Assembly (NCBI GenBank): GCA_902806015.1
Contig: CADCUZ010000131.1
Span: forward strand, 1 to 6,041
Source: an uncultured Rubrobacteraceae bacterium
Lineage (GTDB): Bacteria; Actinomycetota; Rubrobacteria; Rubrobacterales; Rubrobacteraceae
Direction: 5' to 3'
DNA: 6,041 nt
The translations under genes were made by a program, and so were the position numbers. Each line of letters begins with the position of its first letter. The first letter of the stretch is position 1. This document shows positions 5,380 to 6,041 of the stretch, one piece after another. Under the pieces are notes generated by a model that was given only the letters and a program-made list of their open reading frames with translations, ran no database searches and was not told where the DNA came from.

Positions 5380-5874
5380 TCATACGAGGGCGATGGCGAG
5401 GGCAACGACGCTCATCGCCGACAGTATCGCGCGGACGACGTGTGAGTATTCCCAGCGGTTGCGCAAGGAGATCCAGTCGTTCTGATCGCTCGATTCGCGC
5501 TCCGACGCGAACGAGAAGAAACCGGAGCCGAAGCCGCTGAGTTTCTCGTCTTCGAGCCAGAATTTGTTGACCGGGTGCGTCAATACCCAGTACGCCGCGT
5601 GCATGCCGACGAGGCCGAGGAGAGCGGCGAGCGTCAGCCAGAAATCAGCGGTTCCGTACGGGGTGGCGAACACGAGAATGGTCGTAAAGACCATGCCTCC
5701 CACCTCGCCGATACCCCCGGCGACGGTGAACCCCGGATAATATACGGGCTGAATCGTGTTATATGCTTCTTTGGAGAGCCGCATCTTTCCGGGCAGTTCA
5801 AGGGCGTGGGCGAGGGCGGGTGACATCGCCAGAACTACCAGGAGCAACGTCAGGATTTGCAGGATTTCAAACAT
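5380..5874 (-). CDS. DUF1772-type four-helix membrane protein
   Basis: The 164-residue integral membrane protein has four hydrophobic segments: about residues 2-24 (FEILQILTLLLVVLAMSPAL), 48-71, 75-98 (FWLTLAALLGLVGMHAAYWV) and 145-163. Between the first two is the conserved-looking loop HALELPGKMRLSKEAYNTIQPVYYPGF (23-49). After helix 3 comes THPVNKFWL (99-107), a soluble Gly/Ser/acidic loop, then DWISLRNRWEYSHVVRA (133-149). This layout, with H-A-x-E-L-P-G-K after helix 1, H-P-V-N after helix 3 and R-x-x-W-E-Y-x-H before helix 4, is that of DUF1772/anthrone-oxygenase-like proteins, whose bacterial members have no assigned function. The ATG at 5874 follows a near-perfect AAGGAGGT (5882-5889) with seven bases between; an ATG at 5892 overlaps that site and is unlikely. 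The QorB-like gene starts 131 bases downstream on the same strand, so they may be co-transcribed or separate. I could not identify a promoter in the 150 bases upstream. Confidence 0.8.
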   Translation of the reverse strand: MFEILQILTLLLVVLAMSPALAHALELPGKMRLSKEAYNTIQPVYYPGFTVAGGIGEVGGMVFTTILVFATPYGTADFWLTLAALLGLVGMHAAYWVLTHPVNKFWLEDEKLSGFGSGFFSFASERESSDQNDWISLRNRWEYSHVVRAILSAMSVVALAIALV

Positions 5875-6041
5875 CGAGATGACCTCCTTCATAGGGCCGG
5901 ACGACGATTTCACTACGCGGCCAAACGTCGCGCGGCTCCGGGCATCGGTCTGACGGCAGTGAATACCCCGTACAGCCACAGTCAGCGGGCCTAGGTCCGA
6001 ATTGCAGGAGGGCCGAACGAACCGCCGCGAGCCGCGCTTCG

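Noticed and set aside
1..6041. CRISPR array, tRNA, IS element or att site
   Set aside because: No direct repeats with regular spacing, no TTCGA-type arm, no transposase or integrase motifs and no IS-like terminal repeats were seen.

Overview
The window is GC-rich DNA. It has strong GGAGG-type ribosome binding sites, mostly G/C third codon positions and several actinobacterial-style small families (DUF5519 'luciferase' domain, DUF6653, DUF1772, DUF2867). Together these suggest a high-GC actinobacterium. A Rubrobacter-like lineage is my guess from protein style, not something the sequence proves.

Layout. Positions 1-83 hold what looks like the last codons of a plus-strand gene cut by the window edge. 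Positions 84-519 have no convincing gene but contain several inverted repeats. Two plus-strand genes follow: a small DUF5519/luciferase-domain protein (520-927) and an NmrA-like SDR-fold NAD(P)-binding oxidoreductase (1147-2037). From 2055 to the right edge everything lies on the minus strand. In the direction of transcription the order is: a four-helix DUF1772-type membrane protein (5874-5380), a QorB-like NAD(P)H:quinone oxidoreductase (5248-4370), a DUF2867 protein that starts at the qorB stop (4367-3735), a gap of about 335 bp, a DUF6653 membrane protein (3399-2962), and a broken type II NADH dehydrogenase-like flavoprotein (2948-2055). The two blocks converge at 2037/2055.

The genes share a redox/quinone theme. 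Two are SDR-fold oxidoreductases of the NmrA/QorB group. The remnant is an NDH-2-like FAD/NAD enzyme, which would have fed electrons from NADH to quinone. Two small membrane proteins accompany them. The qorB-DUF2867 pair is tightly coupled and mirrors the single-chain arrangement of E. coli YbjT. The NDH-2-like gene is clearly damaged: a one-base deletion near codon 19, a one-base insertion in a G5 run, and loss of the C-terminal part where it meets the convergent NmrA gene.

I see no CRISPR array, tRNA, rRNA, transposase or integrase. No undescribed multi-gene defence or biosynthetic system is evident. The points most worth a second look are the pseudogene and its junction, the dyad-rich stretch 250-443, and the qorB-DUF2867 coupling.
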